DNA of 9,860 nucleotides from Bacillota bacterium. Its GTDB lineage: Bacteria; Bacillota; Clostridia; Acetivibrionales; DSM-1351. Both the position numbers and the translations under genes were made by a program. Of the stretch, positions 1 through 9,406 are shown in pieces. How positions within the stretch are numbered: the first letter of the stretch is position 1; each line of letters begins with the position of its first letter. A model generated the notes under the pieces. The model was not told the DNA's origin. It worked only from the letters and a program-made list of their open reading frames with translations, and did no database searches. The DNA is taken from assembly GCA_023412635.1 (NCBI GenBank), contig JAEYNI010000154.1, positions 1 to 9,860 on the forward strand, read 5' to 3'.

Positions 1-3000
1 TTTTTACGACTTTAATAATATGGATAAATAAGCACCCTTATTTCGAGTTTCAGATCGAAGATGTTGTTCTGTGCAGCGATGAGCTTGAACGTCATGCGGA
101 GGAACTTGCAAAAGCACAGGTTACAGTTAAAAACAGGAAAAGTATAAAAAAAGTGTCCGGTCGAATTGAGGCCAAGTTTCAAAGTATTCTCAAGACTTAT
201 GAAAACCTGAATAACGATTCCGCATCTTCTTTCCCAATCCCACCGGCTGCAGAGTGGCTTCTCGACAACTTTTATATTATTGAGGAGCAGAAAAGTGTAA
301 TAATAAAGGAACTCAACGATATAACAAAAGCTGTACCTGTAATAGCAGAAGGTGCCTACAGTGGTTTTCCGAGAATATACTCCATTGCGGTTGAAATTGT
401 ATCCCATGTCGACGGGAATGCCAATGAAAAGACAATACGAGATTTTATTACAGCCTACCAGAGATATACCTTTCTTTCTATAGAAGAACTTTGGCTGCTT
501 ACACTGATGGTAAAGGCGGCATTGATGGAAAAATTGTGGTTGGTATGTGAAAGAATGTTGGCGACCAGAAGGGAATGGTACAGAGCACAGGAACTCTCAG
601 GACTTGTAAAAGGTTTCGAACAGGATTGCGATGCATTCAGAGAGCGGATTACAGGACTTGAAGAGTTGTCTCCTGCATTTGTTGAGTTTCTTATTAGGAA
701 ATTAAGAAAAGAAGGCTCAAAAACTAATTGGATGATTGATTGTATAGATAGCATACTTATTGAAAAAAGTGCTAATACAGATACCTATATTTCAATGGAT
801 CATCACAATCAGGCTGTCTACCAGGTATCCATAGGCAACGTGATAAACAGTCTGCGTTCATTGTCAGGTTATGACAGCACAGCTATGTTTGAAAGTCTCA
901 GTGAGGTTGAAAGATTGCTAAAGCAAGATCCATCGGGTATTTATCCCCAAATGGATTTTAATTCAAGAAATTATTATAGAAATATGGTAGTAGAGTTGGC
1001 TGAAAAATATAGTACTACTGAAATAAATATTGCAAGATTGAGCTGCCGGTTTGCGGGTGAGGCTATAGATCAAGATAGTAAAGATGTCAGGGAAAAGCAT
1101 GTAGGCTATTACCTGATAGGTAAAGGCAGCAATAGTATGTATCGCGAATTTAATAAAAAGCACAGTGAGGATACTGAGTATTTTCCATATATAAAGAGAC
1201 ATTCCGTGAAGGTATTTATTTACTCAATAGTTCTATTATCGGTAATATTTATGGCAATACCATTAATATACAGCTATACCCGTGAAAACGGATTTTCTCG
1301 GATAATGGCAATTGTATTAGGGGTTTTGGGTCTGATTCCTGCCAGTGAAATAGCTACTACTTTAGTAAATAGTGTTCTCAGCCGTACCATCAGACCTGCA
1401 CGTCTGCCAAAGCTCGAACTTAAGGAGGGAATCCCTGAGGAAATCGCCACTATGGTTATTGTTCCAACACTGATTCCTAATGTAAAAAGAACGCTGGACC
1501 TTATTGACAATCTTGAAGTTTTTTATTTTGCAAATAAAGACGACAATATTTACTTTACTCTGTTGGGAGATTTCAAGGATGCAAAAACAGAAATACTTCC
1601 GGAGGATGAAGAAATAATTAATAGTGCACTTGAGAGAATAAGGCAGCTTAATGAAAAGTATGCTGACCAGGGTAAACCTGTATTCTACTTTATGTGCAGA
1701 AAAAGACAATTCAATGAAAAACAGCAGAAATGGATGGGCTGGGAGAGAAAAAGGGGAGCCATCGTAGAATTTAACAGGGTGCTCCGTGGGGACTCCAATA
1801 CCAGTTATATATATAATAGTACAGTTCAGCAGGAATTACCGAGGGTTAAATATGTTATAACCCTTGATGCAGATACTCATCTGCCCATTGAAGCAGCAAA
1901 ACAACTTGTTGGGACTATTGCTCATCCGATGAATAAAGCTGTATATGACAGTGAGGATGGAATTGTAAAGGAAGGCTATGGTATTCTTCAGCCCAGAATT
2001 GATGTAAATATTGAAAGTGCAAATGCTTCTGCTTTTACAAAGATATTCGCCGGACAGGGAGGAATTGATCCGTATACTACAACTGTATCCGATGTTTATC
2101 AGGACGCATTTGGAGAGGGTATCTTTACAGGGAAGGGCATATATGACGTTGATATTTTCCAGAAGGCCTTGGACGGTGTAATTCCTGAAAATACTGTCCT
2201 TAGTCACGATTTACTGGAGGGCAGCTTCTTAAGAACAGGTCTTGTCACAGATATTGAACTGATAGACGGGTATCCTGCAAAATATAATTCCTTTATGATG
2301 CGGCTTCACCGCTGGACAAGAGGGGACTGGCAGCTGCTGCCCTGGATATTTGGTAAAAACAAATTATCCCTTTTGTCCAAGTGGAAAATGTTTGATAATT
2401 TACGGAGAAGTCTTGTATACCCTGTATCGGCTCTGATTTTGCTGCTATGCCTACTTTCGGTACGCAACAGTTCAGGTGCCTGGATATGCCTGAATGTATT
2501 TGCTTTATGTGCACCCATAATCAGCTATTTTGTATACCTTATATTTGTTGGGAATTACAGAGTATATATAGCTAAGAGGAGCGCCACCATAATAACCGGC
2601 TTTAACGCCATACTGCTTCAGGTAGGGCTTATGCTGACGTTGGCACCCTATCAGGGTTATCTAATGGCCGATGCTATAATAAAAACCCTTGGACGTGTGC
2701 TGATAACTAAGAAAAATCTTCTGGAATGGGTAACTGCTGCCGATATGGAGCTGGCACTAAAAAATGATATTTCCAGCTATTACAGACGAATGTGGTTTGC
2801 CCCCCTGTACGGTGCAGCAGTTCTAACTTCCGTTGTATTTTCATATCGGGGTTATTTTCTCCTTTCACTGGCATTTTTTATATTATGGCTGCTTTCGCCA
2901 TGGGTTGCCTGCTATATAAGCAGACCTGCGAATAACAAAAAAGAAGTTTTGTCAGAAGAAAGATTATATGAGTTGAGGCTTCTTTCAAGAAAAACCTGGT

Positions 3001-6000
3001 GCTATTTTGATGAATTTGCGGGACAGGAGGAGAACTACCTTCCTGCAGACAACTATCAGGAGGAGCCATATAAGGGAGCAGCTCACCGTACATCGCCTAC
3101 AAATATAGGTTTATTGATGGTATCACACCTGGCTGCACGAGATATGGGTTATATAAATTCAATCGATTTGCTGCAGAGAATTCGAAATACAGTAGATACT
3201 ATTGATAAAATGGAGAAATGGAACGGACATCTTTATAATTGGTATAATACCACAAACCTTGAAGTCCTGCGTCCTAAATTTATTTCAACAGTGGACAGTG
3301 GAAATCTGGCGGGTTATTTGATGGTTCTTGAGGAGGGGCTTAAACAGTACGGGCATAAACCCATATACGATGAAACAATTTTTGAGGCTTTTCTGGAATT
3401 GCTGGAACTTTGCAACAGGGAAATAAACAAAGATAAGCCGTTATTTGAAATTAAAGTTCTGAAAAAATTACTTTTCACATCCCGGAATGAACAGGTCGGA
3501 AATAAGCAAAATGCTGAAAAGTCTTTCGATACAACAGGAACAAGCAATGCTGACAGTTTGAAAAGGCTTGAAAACAGCTATACTCTGCTTTTTGAAAATA
3601 TTGCAAAATATCTTGAACAGCTTGATGAGAATAGTAAAAAAGGCTATTGGGTTAAGAAGTTAATTACCGCCGTGGATATATTCCAAGCATTACATCATGA
3701 ATTCGGAGAGTTGATTTTCTGCGAGTTTAATAAAATTGAAGAATTGAAGGTTCAGTTGCAAGCTTTGAGAATGAGAGTAAGATCTCTTGCCGACGGTATG
3801 AATTTCAAAAGCTTGTATGATCCAAGACTGAATTTATTTACAATTGGTTTTGATGTAGAAGAAGGACATCCAAGCAAATCACACTATGATCTTTTTGCAT
3901 CTGAGGCGAGACAGACCAGCCTTGTAGCCATAGCAAAGGGGGAAGTGGAAAAGCAGCACTGGTTTAAGCTGAGTAGAAAATTAACCCGTATAGATGGAGA
4001 AAAAGGACTTGTATCCTGGACAGGCACAATGTTTGAATATTTAATGCCAAGACTGGTTATAAAGAGCTATCCCAATACTCTGGTAGAAAAAACCTATCAT
4101 TTTGTAATTAATGCCCAGATGAAGTACGGCCAGAGTAAAAATATACCCTGGGGAATATCCGAATCCTGTTACTACGCTTTTGACATTGCATTAAATTACC
4201 AGTACAGGGCTTTCGGAGTCCCATACCTGGGTTTAAAACGCGGGTTGATAAACGACATGGTAATTGCTCCATATGCAACAGTTATGGCAATAGATATAGC
4301 CCCCTTGGAATGCTGGAATAACATCGAAAGGCTCAGAGAATTTGGTGCCGAGGGACAATTCGGACTTTATGAGGCTCTGGACTTTACCTATTCAAGGCTT
4401 AATGAAGGACAAAGCAATGCAATCGTAAAAAGCTATATGGTTCATCATCAGGGTATGAGTATGCTCGCCTTTGTTAACTTTTTTAAAGACAACATAATGC
4501 AGCGCAGATTCCATTCCGATCCCAGGGTGAAAGCCGTAGACTCTCTGATACAGGAAAAATTCCCTGCTCATGTTGTGATTTCAAGGGAACACAGAGAAAA
4601 ACCATTGTACACCTTCAGAAAACAGGATAATGCAGATGAAACGGTAGTACGAAGCTATACCAAGCTTGAGGCTGCTCCGAACCTGCATCTTCTTACAAAT
4701 GGAAGCTATAACGTCATGCTTACCGACAGGGGGAGCGGTTTTGCAAGATGCCATTCCCTGGCTGTCTACAGGTGGACCAACGATTACATGGCCAGCAGTG
4801 GCGTATTTATCTATCTTAGGAATGTAAATTCCAATGAGTTCTGGTCCACTACATTTAACCCGGTTAATACACAACCGGAAATATATAAGGTTGTTTTCTC
4901 ACCCCATAAGGCTGAGTATATTAGAAGGGAGGGTAATATAGAAACAAATACAGAGGTTCTTGTTAGCACTGAGGACAATACAGAAGTAAGAAGAGTCAGT
5001 ATCCATAATCACAGCGGTTCAAAGAGAGTTGTTGAACTAACAAGCTATATGGAGGTTGTACTGACACAGCCCGAATCGGATACTGCACACCCAGCTTTTA
5101 GTAAGCTTTTTGTAAAGACTGAATATATCAGTGATTTTAACGGTCTTCTGGCAATGCGTAGAAAAAGAGATGATGTAAAACAAACGGTATGGGGTTATCA
5201 TACTGTTTCAACAAATGGAACTGTTCAAGGAAATATAGAGTATGAAACTGATCGCTCGCAATTTATCGGAAGAAACAGAAGTCTTGACTATCCGAAGGCG
5301 ATGGAGCCCGACCAGCCTTTATCAAACTCGGTAGGTCCGGTGCTGGATCCTGTTTTCTGCCTTAGAATCAGGGTCTGTGTTGATCCTGGCGAAACCTCGG
5401 TTGTTAATTTTGCCATCGGTACCTGCGATTCAAGAAGGACAGCCATAGACATGCTTGAAAAATATTGTGATGTGAGTGCAGCTGACAGGGTTGTAGAAAT
5501 GGCCTGGACGAGAAGTATTGTGGAGGCAGGTTTTATAAACATCAGCGGTAATGATGAAAGGGCGTATCTTAAGCTCCTTCCAAAGCTTTTATACGGCATT
5601 GATCGGAGAAACCTGTCGGAGTATATTGCTAAAAATACACTCAGTCAGTCAGGACTGTGGACTTTCGGCATTTCGGGTGATATACCTATAATATTGGTTA
5701 CTGTTGGGATCAGGGACAGCTTTGAAGAAATCAGGTGGGTTCTGAAATTGCACGACTTCCTACGTTTAAAAGGTGTCGGTTTTGATCTGGTAATTCTGAT
5801 AACCGATGAGGAATCATATATTCAACCTCTGCTTGATATGATCAGGGACCTTGCAGTTTCAGGCCGCTCATTTGATTTGATGGATAGAAGAGGCGGAATA
5901 TATATAAGAAACTCCAAGCAGATGACACCAGAACAGAAGAATTTACTTTTCGCCTGTGCAAAAATAGTGATTAATGCTGATGATGGGGTTGGGGACCTTA

Positions 6001-8612
6001 TAGATGCTGCTGTAAACTCTGATGAAGTAATTCAGTCTACAAAGGTAGGCAAGCTTGGAGAAATCGAGAACTATACAGTTAGATCTCAAGTTGGTGTCGG
6101 TTCATCAGCAGATATGGAAGCAGGTATAATAATAGGTGCCGATAAAACTCGGACAGTGTTGGATGAAACAGTTTGGACTGACCCTGATGAGGGTAGTTAC
6201 GTCGCAGGAATAATTGAAAAATTAAACTTTTTTAACGGTATCGGAGGCTTTGCTGAATCAGGTGACGAGTATGTGATATGCCTTAAGGCTGGTAAGACCA
6301 CACCGGCCCCCTGGTCAAATGTAATAGCCAATAATAAATTCGGCTTTATATGCACAGAATCGGGTGGGGGATATACCTGGCATCAGAACAGCAGCCAGAA
6401 CAAGCTTACAACCTGGGCTAACGATCCTGTCCTTGACTCTCCTTCTGAGATTCTGTATCTGTATCAAAGACAAAGCGGAGCTTTATGGAGCAGTACTCCT
6501 ATGCCTGTAAGGCAGACTAATCCATATATAATACGTCATGGCTTTGGTTATACGGTATACTCCCAAAGAAGTCACGGCTTGGAGCAGGAATTGATACAAT
6601 TTACTGCCTTGGAGGCTCCGTTGAAAATCAGTATACTGCGGCTCAAAAATATTTCGGACTCTGAAATCGGACTGGATGCAGCGTATTATCTAAAGCCTGT
6701 GCTTGGAAGTGAAGCCGGACAAACTGCACCGTTTATTGTTACGAGTTTTGACAGTGAATTGTCAACGTTGCTGATGGATAATGTTTATAGCTCTGACTTC
6801 CGAAATTTAACTGCTTTTTTAAGCTGTTCAGGCGAAAATGTTACCTACTCGGGGCACAGGCTTGAGTTTATCGGGGACAATATGGATATTTCACAGCCCG
6901 AGGGTATGAAAAACACTTTAAAGGGAACTGTCGGAGCAGGTCTTGATGCCTGTGCCGTCATTAAAACAGCACTTCAAATCAGACCGGGAGAGGCAAAAGA
7001 TGTGGTTTTCCTGTTTGGACAGGACAGGCTGGAACAGGTGAGAGAGTTAATAACTAAATTCAGCAGCGTTAGTCAGGCGTGGTATGAGCTTGAAAGAGTG
7101 AAGGAAAGCTGGAAGAACAGGTTGAAGCAGATTCAGGTCAATACCCCCGACAAAACTATGAATATACTCCTGAATGGATGGCTGCAGTACCAGGTACTAT
7201 CCTGCAGAGTCTGGGCCAGAACCGGGTATTATCAGGCTGGAGGTGCGTTTGGCTTCAGAGATCAGCTTCAGGATGTTATGGCGGTTGTTTATTCAATGCC
7301 GGAGATAACAAAAAATCAAATTTTACTCCACTGCAGACATCAGTTTATTGAAGGAGATGTTCAACACTGGTGGCATGAACAGAAGACCAATGGTATTAGA
7401 ACGAGATATTCTGATGATTTACTGTGGTTGCCCTACGTAACATGTGATTATATTAACGCGACAGGTGATTATGAAATATTAACCTTAACAGAGCCATTCT
7501 TAAGCTCTCCCTTATTAACTGATCAGGAGCATGAAAGGTATGAGGTTCCTTCGGTTGCAGATGAGACCGGAACTGTATATCAGCACTGTATACGGGCTAT
7601 CGAAAAGGCACTGAACTTTGGCCCCCATGATATTCCTCTGATGGGAGGTGGAGACTGGAATGACGGTATGAATCTTATCGGAATAAACGGCAGGGGAGAG
7701 AGTATATGGCTAGGCTGGTTCCTATATTGTGTACTTGTTCGAATGCTTCCTGTTTGCAGACATATGGGAGATAACGGCAGAGCCGAAGAATATATCATAA
7801 AAGCTCAAAAAATAATTGAAGCCATTGAAAGAGAAGCCTGGGACGGCAGTTGGTACAGAAGAGCTTATTTTGATGATGGTTCACCGCTGGGATCTATACA
7901 AAATGATGAAGGTAAAATAGATTCTCTTGCACAATCCTGGGCAGCCATTTCAGAAGCAGCTAAGGCCAGCAGGGTGGAAGAAGCCATGAGCGCACTGGAA
8001 AAATATCTGATAGACAGAAAAAATGGTTTAATCAAACTGCTTACGCCACCTTTTTATGACAGCCAGCTTAATCCCGGATATATTAAAGGATACCTGCCCG
8101 GTGTCAGGGAAAACGGAGGTCAGTATACTCATGCTGCTACATGGGTAATATATGCCTTTTCAAAGCTTGGTAACGGAGAGCAGGCATGGGAGCTTTACGA
8201 TATGATTAATCCGATCAATCATTCCAGAACGGATATTGAATGTATGACCTACAAGGTGGAACCTTATGTTATGGCGGCTGATGTATATGCTGTTTATCCC
8301 AACGAGGGCCGGGGCGGCTGGACCTGGTATACCGGGGCAGCAGGCTGGATGTACAGGATAGGTCTGGAGCATATTCTGGGAATTAAGAAACAGGGTAACT
8401 TTTTATTGCTTGATCCGTGCATTCCCAAAAGGGTAAATGAGTTTTCGGTAAGGTACAGTTTTGGTGCTGCCGTATATGATGTTACAATAAAGAACCAAAG
8501 CCATCAAAATAAGGGAGTAAAAAGCATTGTTATAGATGGAAAAACAATAGAAGGAAGCAGGTTTGAACTTTTGGACGATGGACAGGTGCACAGGGTTGAG
8601 GCAATAGTGTAA
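1..8612 (+). CDS. ndvB: Cyclic beta-1,2-glucan synthase, NdvB/Cgs family (GT84 + GH189-like + GH94), 5' partial
   Basis: The gene enters from the left edge; codons are in phase from base 3 and end at TAA 8610-8612. There is no ATG, GTG or TTG in frame before GTG 153, and the upstream codons read family-like sequence (LERHAEELAKAQ), so the true start lies outside. Residue numbers here count GTG 153 as 1. A helical N-terminus (AAEWLLDNFYIIEEQ) precedes two membrane segments (about 353-375 and 382-407). The GT84 domain (about 430-750) has WERKRGAIVEFNR, the DAD metal site (D572, D574), LSHDLLEG (D686) and RLHRWTRGDW (QxxRW-like, R720-W721). Several more membrane segments follow (about 754-924). 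Next come a glucoamylase-like domain (about 1220-1445; IPWGISES, MVHHQGMSM), two beta-sandwich modules, and a GH94 (alpha/alpha)6 domain with GGGDWNDGM (D2501, D2504), which carries the general acid in GH94 enzymes. By family knowledge it polymerises UDP-glucose into beta-1,2-glucan, cyclises it and trims chain length by phosphorolysis at the inner membrane face. At 2869 or more residues it matches Rhizobium and Brucella homologues (about 2830-2870). No frameshift is seen, and no glucan exporter gene is in view. Confidence 0.93.
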   Translation, partial: FTTLIIWINKHPYFEFQIEDVVLCSDELERHAEELAKAQVTVKNRKSIKKVSGRIEAKFQSILKTYENLNNDSASSFPIPPAAEWLLDNFYIIEEQKSVIIKELNDITKAVPVIAEGAYSGFPRIYSIAVEIVSHVDGNANEKTIRDFITAYQRYTFLSIEELWLLTLMVKAALMEKLWLVCERMLATRREWYRAQELSGLVKGFEQDCDAFRERITGLEELSPAFVEFLIRKLRKEGSKTNWMIDCIDSILIEKSANTDTYISMDHHNQAVYQVSIGNVINSLRSLSGYDSTAMFESLSEVERLLKQDPSGIYPQMDFNSRNYYRNMVVELAEKYSTTEINIARLSCRFAGEAIDQDSKDVREKHVGYYLIGKGSNSMYREFNKKHSEDTEYFPYIKRHSVKVFIYSIVLLSVIFMAIPLIYSYTRENGFSRIMAIVLGVLGLIPASEIATTLVNSVLSRTIRPARLPKLELKEGIPEEIATMVIVPTLIPNVKRTLDLIDNLEVFYFANKDDNIYFTLLGDFKDAKTEILPEDEEIINSALERIRQLNEKYADQGKPVFYFMCRKRQFNEKQQKWMGWERKRGAIVEFNRVLRGDSNTSYIYNSTVQQELPRVKYVITLDADTHLPIEAAKQLVGTIAHPMNKAVYDSEDGIVKEGYGILQPRIDVNIESANASAFTKIFAGQGGIDPYTTTVSDVYQDAFGEGIFTGKGIYDVDIFQKALDGVIPENTVLSHDLLEGSFLRTGLVTDIELIDGYPAKYNSFMMRLHRWTRGDWQLLPWIFGKNKLSLLSKWKMFDNLRRSLVYPVSALILLLCLLSVRNSSGAWICLNVFALCAPIISYFVYLIFVGNYRVYIAKRSATIITGFNAILLQVGLMLTLAPYQGYLMADAIIKTLGRVLITKKNLLEWVTAADMELALKNDISSYYRRMWFAPLYGAAVLTSVVFSYRGYFLLSLAFFILWLLSPWVACYISRPANNKKEVLSEERLYELRLLSRKTWCYFDEFAGQEENYLPADNYQEEPYKGAAHRTSPTNIGLLMVSHLAARDMGYINSIDLLQRIRNTVDTIDKMEKWNGHLYNWYNTTNLEVLRPKFISTVDSGNLAGYLMVLEEGLKQYGHKPIYDETIFEAFLELLELCNREINKDKPLFEIKVLKKLLFTSRNEQVGNKQNAEKSFDTTGTSNADSLKRLENSYTLLFENIAKYLEQLDENSKKGYWVKKLITAVDIFQALHHEFGELIFCEFNKIEELKVQLQALRMRVRSLADGMNFKSLYDPRLNLFTIGFDVEEGHPSKSHYDLFASEARQTSLVAIAKGEVEKQHWFKLSRKLTRIDGEKGLVSWTGTMFEYLMPRLVIKSYPNTLVEKTYHFVINAQMKYGQSKNIPWGISESCYYAFDIALNYQYRAFGVPYLGLKRGLINDMVIAPYATVMAIDIAPLECWNNIERLREFGAEGQFGLYEALDFTYSRLNEGQSNAIVKSYMVHHQGMSMLAFVNFFKDNIMQRRFHSDPRVKAVDSLIQEKFPAHVVISREHREKPLYTFRKQDNADETVVRSYTKLEAAPNLHLLTNGSYNVMLTDRGSGFARCHSLAVYRWTNDYMASSGVFIYLRNVNSNEFWSTTFNPVNTQPEIYKVVFSPHKAEYIRREGNIETNTEVLVSTEDNTEVRRVSIHNHSGSKRVVELTSYMEVVLTQPESDTAHPAFSKLFVKTEYISDFNGLLAMRRKRDDVKQTVWGYHTVSTNGTVQGNIEYETDRSQFIGRNRSLDYPKAMEPDQPLSNSVGPVLDPVFCLRIRVCVDPGETSVVNFAIGTCDSRRTAIDMLEKYCDVSAADRVVEMAWTRSIVEAGFINISGNDERAYLKLLPKLLYGIDRRNLSEYIAKNTLSQSGLWTFGISGDIPIILVTVGIRDSFEEIRWVLKLHDFLRLKGVGFDLVILITDEESYIQPLLDMIRDLAVSGRSFDLMDRRGGIYIRNSKQMTPEQKNLLFACAKIVINADDGVGDLIDAAVNSDEVIQSTKVGKLGEIENYTVRSQVGVGSSADMEAGIIIGADKTRTVLDETVWTDPDEGSYVAGIIEKLNFFNGIGGFAESGDEYVICLKAGKTTPAPWSNVIANNKFGFICTESGGGYTWHQNSSQNKLTTWANDPVLDSPSEILYLYQRQSGALWSSTPMPVRQTNPYIIRHGFGYTVYSQRSHGLEQELIQFTALEAPLKISILRLKNISDSEIGLDAAYYLKPVLGSEAGQTAPFIVTSFDSELSTLLMDNVYSSDFRNLTAFLSCSGENVTYSGHRLEFIGDNMDISQPEGMKNTLKGTVGAGLDACAVIKTALQIRPGEAKDVVFLFGQDRLEQVRELITKFSSVSQAWYELERVKESWKNRLKQIQVNTPDKTMNILLNGWLQYQVLSCRVWARTGYYQAGGAFGFRDQLQDVMAVVYSMPEITKNQILLHCRHQFIEGDVQHWWHEQKTNGIRTRYSDDLLWLPYVTCDYINATGDYEILTLTEPFLSSPLLTDQEHERYEVPSVADETGTVYQHCIRAIEKALNFGPHDIPLMGGGDWNDGMNLIGINGRGESIWLGWFLYCVLVRMLPVCRHMGDNGRAEEYIIKAQKIIEAIEREAWDGSWYRRAYFDDGSPLGSIQNDEGKIDSLAQSWAAISEAAKASRVEEAMSALEKYLIDRKNGLIKLLTPPFYDSQLNPGYIKGYLPGVRENGGQYTHAATWVIYAFSKLGNGEQAWELYDMINPINHSRTDIECMTYKVEPYVMAADVYAVYPNEGRGGWTWYTGAAGWMYRIGLEHILGIKKQGNFLLLDPCIPKRVNEFSVRYSFGAAVYDVTIKNQSHQNKGVKSIVIDGKTIEGSRFELLDDGQVHRVEAIV

Positions 8613-8627
8613 ATAGAATATTGGTGA

Positions 8628-8664
8628 AAAAGGAGTCTACTGCTTTAAACAGAAGACTCCTTTT
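8628..8664. terminator. Bidirectional Rho-independent terminator between convergent genes
   Basis: Arms AAAAGGAGTCT (8628-8638) and AGACTCCTTTT (8654-8664) are perfectly complementary over 11 bp. After one A-A mismatch the stem continues with CTG/CAG (8640-8642 with 8650-8652), closing a 7-nt loop. The T-tract follows the stem on the plus strand, and the A-tract at 8627-8631 gives a T-tract on the minus strand. It lies 15 nt after the glucan synthase stop and 3 nt past the stop of the convergent nuclease gene, so it can serve both transcripts. Confidence 0.88.
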
Positions 8665-8667
8665 ATG

Positions 8668-9399
8668 TTAAAATAAGCTTTCAAGGCTTACTTCCAGGCC
8701 TTCAAAAATGTATGAGACCACTTTTTCATTGTTTTTATAGGTAAAATTCTTAACAACATCATAATTATCAAAAAGGTATACATTGATCTCCTTGTTGAAA
8801 GGGTTTACAATCCAGTATTCTTTAACCCCAGTGGACATGTATAAGTCCAGCTTCTTAACTGCATCCTTACCTCTGCTGCTTTCCGATAGGATTTCAATCA
8901 TGAGGGAGGGAACACCCATATAATAGTCCTTTTCGTTGAGATTTTCCTCAAGGTCACATATAACCATCAAATCGGGCTGGACTACGTTTATATTTTCATT
9001 ATTACGCTTTAGCGTAATGTCGTAGGGAGCCAACATAGGTCTGCATTTTTTACCCTTGAACCAAGTATAGAAAATACCGAACAGTTCCCCTAAAACCTGT
9101 TGATGAGTGGTTTTTGGAGAAGCCAGAAGATATATCTCTCCGTCAATATACTCATACCGTTCCTCACTGTTTTCAGAAATCTGCAGGAACTCTTCATAGG
9201 TCGCTTTGCGCGGAAACAGGGAATAGGCACCGGCCCTTTCTTTTATAACTTCGGGGGAACCAGTAGAGGGATATTCTTCGGTATAAGCAGACAGTCTGGC
9301 TACTTTTTTACCGTTGCTGGTGATATAAATATCCTCTCTCTCAACCAGTCTCAGGTATTTTCCTAGATTATTCTTCAGGTCTGTGGCATTGATAATCAT
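8668..9399 (-). CDS. Phd/YefM antitoxin-like domain fused to Uma2-family PD-(D/E)XK endonuclease
   Basis: This is a 243-residue protein without a signal peptide or membrane segment, so probably cytoplasmic. Residues 1-38 resemble the Phd/YefM antitoxin N-terminal domain (MIINATDLKNNLGKYL, then ITSNGKKVARL), a dimerising DNA-binding fold that normally represses its own promoter. After a linker (about 39-64) comes a Uma2 (DUF820) domain: YEYIDGEIY (82-90), QPDLMVI with D143, PSLMIEILSESS with E169, KKLDLY with K183 and GVKEYWIVNP (191-200). D143, E169 and K183 are the inferred metal-binding and catalytic set of the restriction-like fold, and all are present. Uma2 proteins are widespread in cyanobacteria and some clostridia but their role is poorly known; nuclease activity is inferred from the fold. 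The ATG at 9397-9399 is supported by an AAGGAGGA site 7 nt upstream and because the Phd domain begins right there. No toxin gene adjoins it. The gene is monocistronic in this window, converging on the glucan synthase and diverging from icd. Confidence 0.88.
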   Translation of the reverse strand: MIINATDLKNNLGKYLRLVEREDIYITSNGKKVARLSAYTEEYPSTGSPEVIKERAGAYSLFPRKATYEEFLQISENSEERYEYIDGEIYLLASPKTTHQQVLGELFGIFYTWFKGKKCRPMLAPYDITLKRNNENINVVQPDLMVICDLEENLNEKDYYMGVPSLMIEILSESSRGKDAVKKLDLYMSTGVKEYWIVNPFNKEINVYLFDNYDVVKNFTYKNNEKVVSYIFEGLEVSLESLF

Positions 9400-9406
9400 A
9401 AGTCAA

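Noticed and set aside
153..155. GTG as the start codon of the glucan synthase
   Set aside because: There is no ribosome binding site before it, the frame stays open to base 3, and the upstream codons read family-like sequence.
1423..1453. Internal AAGGAGG followed by an ATG, as a possible second translation start in the synthase
   Set aside because: The gap to the next in-frame ATG is over 20 nt, too long for normal initiation, and the bases encode a conserved stretch of the protein.
12..8591. Many minus-strand open frames of 60-130 codons across the glucan synthase gene
   Set aside because: They lie wholly inside a well-recognised gene, lack ribosome binding sites and family motifs, and read like reverse-complement shadows of its codons.
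9100..9366. An 88-codon plus-strand open frame
   Set aside because: It overlaps the conserved Phd-Uma2 gene on the other strand and has no ribosome binding site or recognisable sequence.
8668..9399. A classical two-gene toxin-antitoxin pair
   Set aside because: Only one gene is present. The Phd-like part is fused in frame to Uma2, and no separate toxin reading frame overlaps or adjoins it.
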